A stretch of 64,000 nucleotides of DNA, taken from NCBI GenBank assembly GCA_964409775.1, contig CAYPEI010000005.1, positions 1 through 64,000 of the forward strand, in the 5' to 3' direction. This stretch comes from JAHBXL01 sp964409775 (GTDB lineage: Bacteria; Planctomycetota; Phycisphaerae; Phycisphaerales; UBA1924). Both the position numbers and the translations under genes were made by a program. The notes beneath the pieces were generated by a model, which did not search any database, was not told the DNA's origin, and saw nothing but the letters and a program-made list of their open reading frames with translations. This document shows positions 61,090-64,000 of the stretch, piece after piece (the stretch's first letter is position 1; each line of letters starts with the position of its first letter).

Positions 61090-64000
61090 ATGCCGTCCAA
61101 GAAGTTCGCGAGCACCCGGACAACGGGGCTGATCATTGCCGGCGCCGTGGCGCTGATCATTGCAGGGATCGTACTGGTCGTCGCGGTCAGCAGCCGGGGT
61201 ATGCCCAAGCCGGTGCCGCAGGCCACGGGTGACGTGACGGACATCGATGTGAGCGCGCTCGTCCGCGGGACGGAGACGGGGGCGGGGGCCTTTCAGGATG
61301 CCAAGGACGGCAGGCTTCAGTTTGAAGACCGGAACAACCCCAGCCGGCTTCAGGCGGAGTTGATCTATCGCCGGACCAACCCGATCGGGGGCGGGTTTTA
61401 CGATCTCGATGAGCCTCGCGCATGGATCTACCTCAAGGACGGGCGTGCGATTTATGTCCGCGCTGATACCGGTCGGGTCAAGATGCCCAACCGGTCGAAC
61501 AGTCCCGAGTCCGGCCAGTTTGTCGGCAACGTTGTGGCGCTGCTCTATCCGCCCCGCGCCGAGGAGATGAGCGGCAAGCCGAGGGACCCGATGGTGGATG
61601 TGCCCGCCCTCGTGGCCAGGACCAGCGCGATCCGGTTCGACACCCAACTCCTGGAGTTCGCCTCAGAAGATCGAGTCACGATCGAGACGCCGGATGCGAG
61701 ATTCGCCGGGACGGGCGTCCTCGTTCGCGGCAACCAGGTGTTGGACCGCATTGAATACATGAAGGTGGCCCGGGACGGAGTCATCCGGTATCGCATCGCG
61801 CCTCGCGAACACTCAAACCGGGCCGGCGCCGTCACCGCCGCAGTCGGCGCCTCCCCGGCTCCGGCGAAGACGGGCAGCGAACCCACATGGGAAATTGTCG
61901 AGCCGCTTGACATCGCGGCATTGTTCAACCACGGACTGGAAGCACCGGATGGGCCTCGCGACGCAGGTGGAACAGCCCCGGTCCTGCCGATCGCCGATCG
62001 CTCCGCACCGGGCGACCCGGCCAATGCACCTGCGGCGCCGGCTTCGGAGAGGAATGACACGGACAGCGCGTCCAGGCCCATCCACCCTGCCGCGGCTGTG
62101 GCAGCGGCGCGCGCGGCGCAGCAGCAACAACCGCAGGCACCGCCGCAGAAGGAAGACCTGTACGAGGCGGTCTTTGCAGACACCGTGCGTGTGGCGCAGC
62201 GCAGCCGCGAACTCGCCGCGGACACGCTTTTTGTCTGGCTCCGAACGCTGGACAACAAGTTGCCCGCCGGGGCGTTCGGCGCGACCGCGGCCGTGGCGGG
62301 AGCGGACCCGCGGGGCGTGCCTCTGACCGAAAGCACGCCGTGCGGTTTGCCGCCGCTGAACCCGCTCGCGGCTCTTTCCGCCGCTTTGCTGGCGGCGACG
62401 CAGTCGACATCAGAGTGGCCGCCGATCTTGTTCACCGATGGTGAGGCGGACTTGGTTCTGACGTGGGCCGGTCCGCTCGCGGTGCGGCCGATCGCGGTGG
62501 CTCCGCCGCCGCGGGAACTTTCCGGCGGAAACCACCTCGCACTCCGGTTCTCATCCAGAGCCGATGGCGGGGAGCCGTTCGTGCGGCTACGAGATGCGGA
62601 GATCAATGCTCGCGGCGGCTGCGACGAACTGGAGTATCTCGCGACGAGCAGGGACATGACCCTGACTTCCGGGCCGGGATCGCCCCGCGTGTGGTTCGGC
62701 GCGCCCGAGGCCGGCTGCCTCACGGGCCGGTCGATCCACGTCAATCTGTCGACGGGGGTGGCCGAAATCCCGAGTGATGGCGCGCTGGCCACGCTGGAAC
62801 GAGATTCTGCCGGCTCAGCGATGGACCTCGGCAGTGACGGACTGCCCGCATGGCTCGCGGCGCCGAAGCAGGAGTATTTCGCACGAACGATCGACTGGCG
62901 CCGCCGCGCCGACATGCAGTTCCGCACGCGGGACGGCGAGATTCGCGATGCGCTCGAGTGGGCGGAGTTCCGCGGCGATTCGTTCGCGACGGACACCCGC
63001 AGTTCGCTCGGGGCCGACATGATCCGAGCCGAGTTCATCGAGGCCGGCGCAAGTTCGACTGTTCTCAAGCGACTCTCGGCCGAGGGGAGTGTCGAGGCGC
63101 TGGCCGCCGGGTGGCGTCGGCCGGAAGGGGTCGAGGTCGACCTGACCGCCGGAGGCTTTGGCGAAGGGCTCCTGAAGGCGCAGCGCCTGGATGTCAGTTT
63201 CCAGCCGTCGACCTCGCGCAAGGGCGATGTCGATCCGACCTATCTGCTGGCGCGTGGCGAGGCCATTGTCGGGAAGGACAATGCGTCGCTTCGTGGCGAG
63301 CGGCTCGAGGCCTCCATGCAGCGCGACGCCGGAGGTGACATCGCCGTGACCGATTTCGAAGCCCGGGGGAGCGGCCAGACCCTCGCCCGCTTTGATCGCG
63401 GCGACGGCGTGTGGGCCACGGGCGAACGCATCAAGGGGCACGCCCAGCGGCAGACCGCCTCCGTGATCGGTCCGCGCGTGCGCGTCGCCAGGGGGCCGTC
63501 GCTGATCGAGTCGACCATCGTCGAACTCGACGGGCTCGCCCGGAGGATGGACGTCTATGCGCCGGGCACCTTCACGCACGACCAGCCGACCGCCGCGCTC
63601 ACCGGCCCCGCCGCAGGGACCGTCCACGTGACGGCGAACTGGATGAACTCCATGACCTTCGACGATGCCGCGGGCATTCTGGAATGCCGAGGCGACGCGA
63701 CTGTGGTGAAGTCGGAGCCGCTCTCGCTCGACACCGTGCGTGCCGAGCGGATCCGCGTTGATCTCACAACCGACGCCGCCGCGGGAAACGCGGTGGCGGA
63801 GGTTCCCACGGGCGGGCCGTCGGCGGCATCCGCGTCCGCCCTTCAGGCCGACGTGGGGGATCGGCGAGTCATCCGGGCGACGGCGTTCGGCTCGATTCAG
63901 GACCGTGCCGACGGCAAGCCGGCAACGGTCGAGAGTCGCGCATACGCGCCGCCGCCGCAGCCCGGCGCCTCGCGCGCGCTTGAGACCATCAGTTATCTCG
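61090..64000 (+). CDS. Very long LptC/LptA (OstA)-like membrane-anchored protein, 3' end outside window
   Basis: One frame stays open from ATG 61090 to the last base (at least 970 residues; the end is missing). The N-terminal helix (GLIIAGAVALIIAGIVLVVAV, about 14-34) looks like a signal anchor as in LptC. Residues about 60-240 resemble an OstA/LptC-type beta-jellyroll: GFYDLDEPRAWIYLKDGRAIYV, LEFASEDRVTIETPDARFAG and GVLVRGNQVLDRIEYMKV. A Pro/Ala/Gln-rich linker follows (about 290-355, including AAAVAAARAAQQQQPQAPPQ), then further beta-rich segments with similar rhythm, such as ATGERIKGHAQ, FDDAAGILECRGDATVV and PLSLDTVRAERIRVDL. It is probably part of an envelope lipid or LPS bridge. This family call is by pattern only. 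Confidence 0.72.
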   Translation, partial: MPSKKFASTRTTGLIIAGAVALIIAGIVLVVAVSSRGMPKPVPQATGDVTDIDVSALVRGTETGAGAFQDAKDGRLQFEDRNNPSRLQAELIYRRTNPIGGGFYDLDEPRAWIYLKDGRAIYVRADTGRVKMPNRSNSPESGQFVGNVVALLYPPRAEEMSGKPRDPMVDVPALVARTSAIRFDTQLLEFASEDRVTIETPDARFAGTGVLVRGNQVLDRIEYMKVARDGVIRYRIAPREHSNRAGAVTAAVGASPAPAKTGSEPTWEIVEPLDIAALFNHGLEAPDGPRDAGGTAPVLPIADRSAPGDPANAPAAPASERNDTDSASRPIHPAAAVAAARAAQQQQPQAPPQKEDLYEAVFADTVRVAQRSRELAADTLFVWLRTLDNKLPAGAFGATAAVAGADPRGVPLTESTPCGLPPLNPLAALSAALLAATQSTSEWPPILFTDGEADLVLTWAGPLAVRPIAVAPPPRELSGGNHLALRFSSRADGGEPFVRLRDAEINARGGCDELEYLATSRDMTLTSGPGSPRVWFGAPEAGCLTGRSIHVNLSTGVAEIPSDGALATLERDSAGSAMDLGSDGLPAWLAAPKQEYFARTIDWRRRADMQFRTRDGEIRDALEWAEFRGDSFATDTRSSLGADMIRAEFIEAGASSTVLKRLSAEGSVEALAAGWRRPEGVEVDLTAGGFGEGLLKAQRLDVSFQPSTSRKGDVDPTYLLARGEAIVGKDNASLRGERLEASMQRDAGGDIAVTDFEARGSGQTLARFDRGDGVWATGERIKGHAQRQTASVIGPRVRVARGPSLIESTIVELDGLARRMDVYAPGTFTHDQPTAALTGPAAGTVHVTANWMNSMTFDDAAGILECRGDATVVKSEPLSLDTVRAERIRVDLTTDAAAGNAVAEVPTGGPSAASASALQADVGDRRVIRATAFGSIQDRADGKPATVESRAYAPPPQPGASRALETISYL

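Overview
The window is about 64 kb of GC-rich bacterial chromosome with tightly packed genes on both strands. Several signs point to Planctomycetota, most likely class Phycisphaerae (order Phycisphaerales). Two secreted proteins end in the short Cys-bounded 'GC-type' dockerin module typical of that group, with xVPDIFAFLSAWFA-like repeats. A SUMF1-fold protein ends in a PEP-CTERM-like anchor. There is a very large secreted repeat protein, many proteins of unknown family, and enlarged ABC permeases. This is inference from protein style; no 16S or other marker gene lies in the window.

Layout. 0-4.8 kb: a secreted SUMF1-fold protein followed by a short, possibly frameshifted secreted ORF, then a fatty-acid beta-oxidation pair (VLCAD-like acyl-CoA dehydrogenase and enoyl-CoA hydratase). 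4.9-12.5 kb: an orphan DppC-type permease, a small GC-dockerin protein, YgfZ, an M42 aminopeptidase, FabI, and two unknown proteins. 12.8-19.1 kb: a four-gene peptide-type ABC importer (anchored binding protein, two oversized permeases, one ATPase). 19.3-22.1 kb: a glycosyltransferase, exonuclease VII large subunit and tRNA-Val(CAC). 22.2-29.2 kb: a 2,318-residue surface protein with 13 tandem ~98-residue repeats, a beta-helix head and a dockerin tail. 29.4-38.1 kb: many sulfur and thiol genes (thiS-thiG, redoxin, DsbD-alpha-like protein, rhodanese-like lipoprotein, cysK), mixed with a 33-residue membrane microprotein, a lipoprotein, a lipid kinase, a zinc-ribbon membrane protein and purQ. 38.1-44.3 kb: two glycosyltransferases and two transporters. 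44.5-51.3 kb: an S41 protease, a radical SAM protein, a membrane protein, and a soluble histidine kinase/sigma-54 activator pair. 51.4-60 kb: ileS, unknown proteins, HEAT-repeat and STAS proteins, an agmatinase-family enzyme and a sugar-isomerase-fold protein. 60-64 kb: a membrane histidine kinase divergent from a very long LptC/LptA (OstA)-like protein that runs off the right edge.

Four Rho-independent terminators are visible, after the acyl-CoA dehydrogenase, the giant repeat protein, the redoxin and ileS. I found no CRISPR array, insertion sequence, integrase, phage gene or rRNA. The most unusual points are three: the >=970-residue OstA-like protein; the permeases whose TM1-TM2 loops are enlarged by about 180-200 residues in both subunits; and a perfect 242-bp duplication inside the giant repeat gene. 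None of these amounts to a demonstrated new system.
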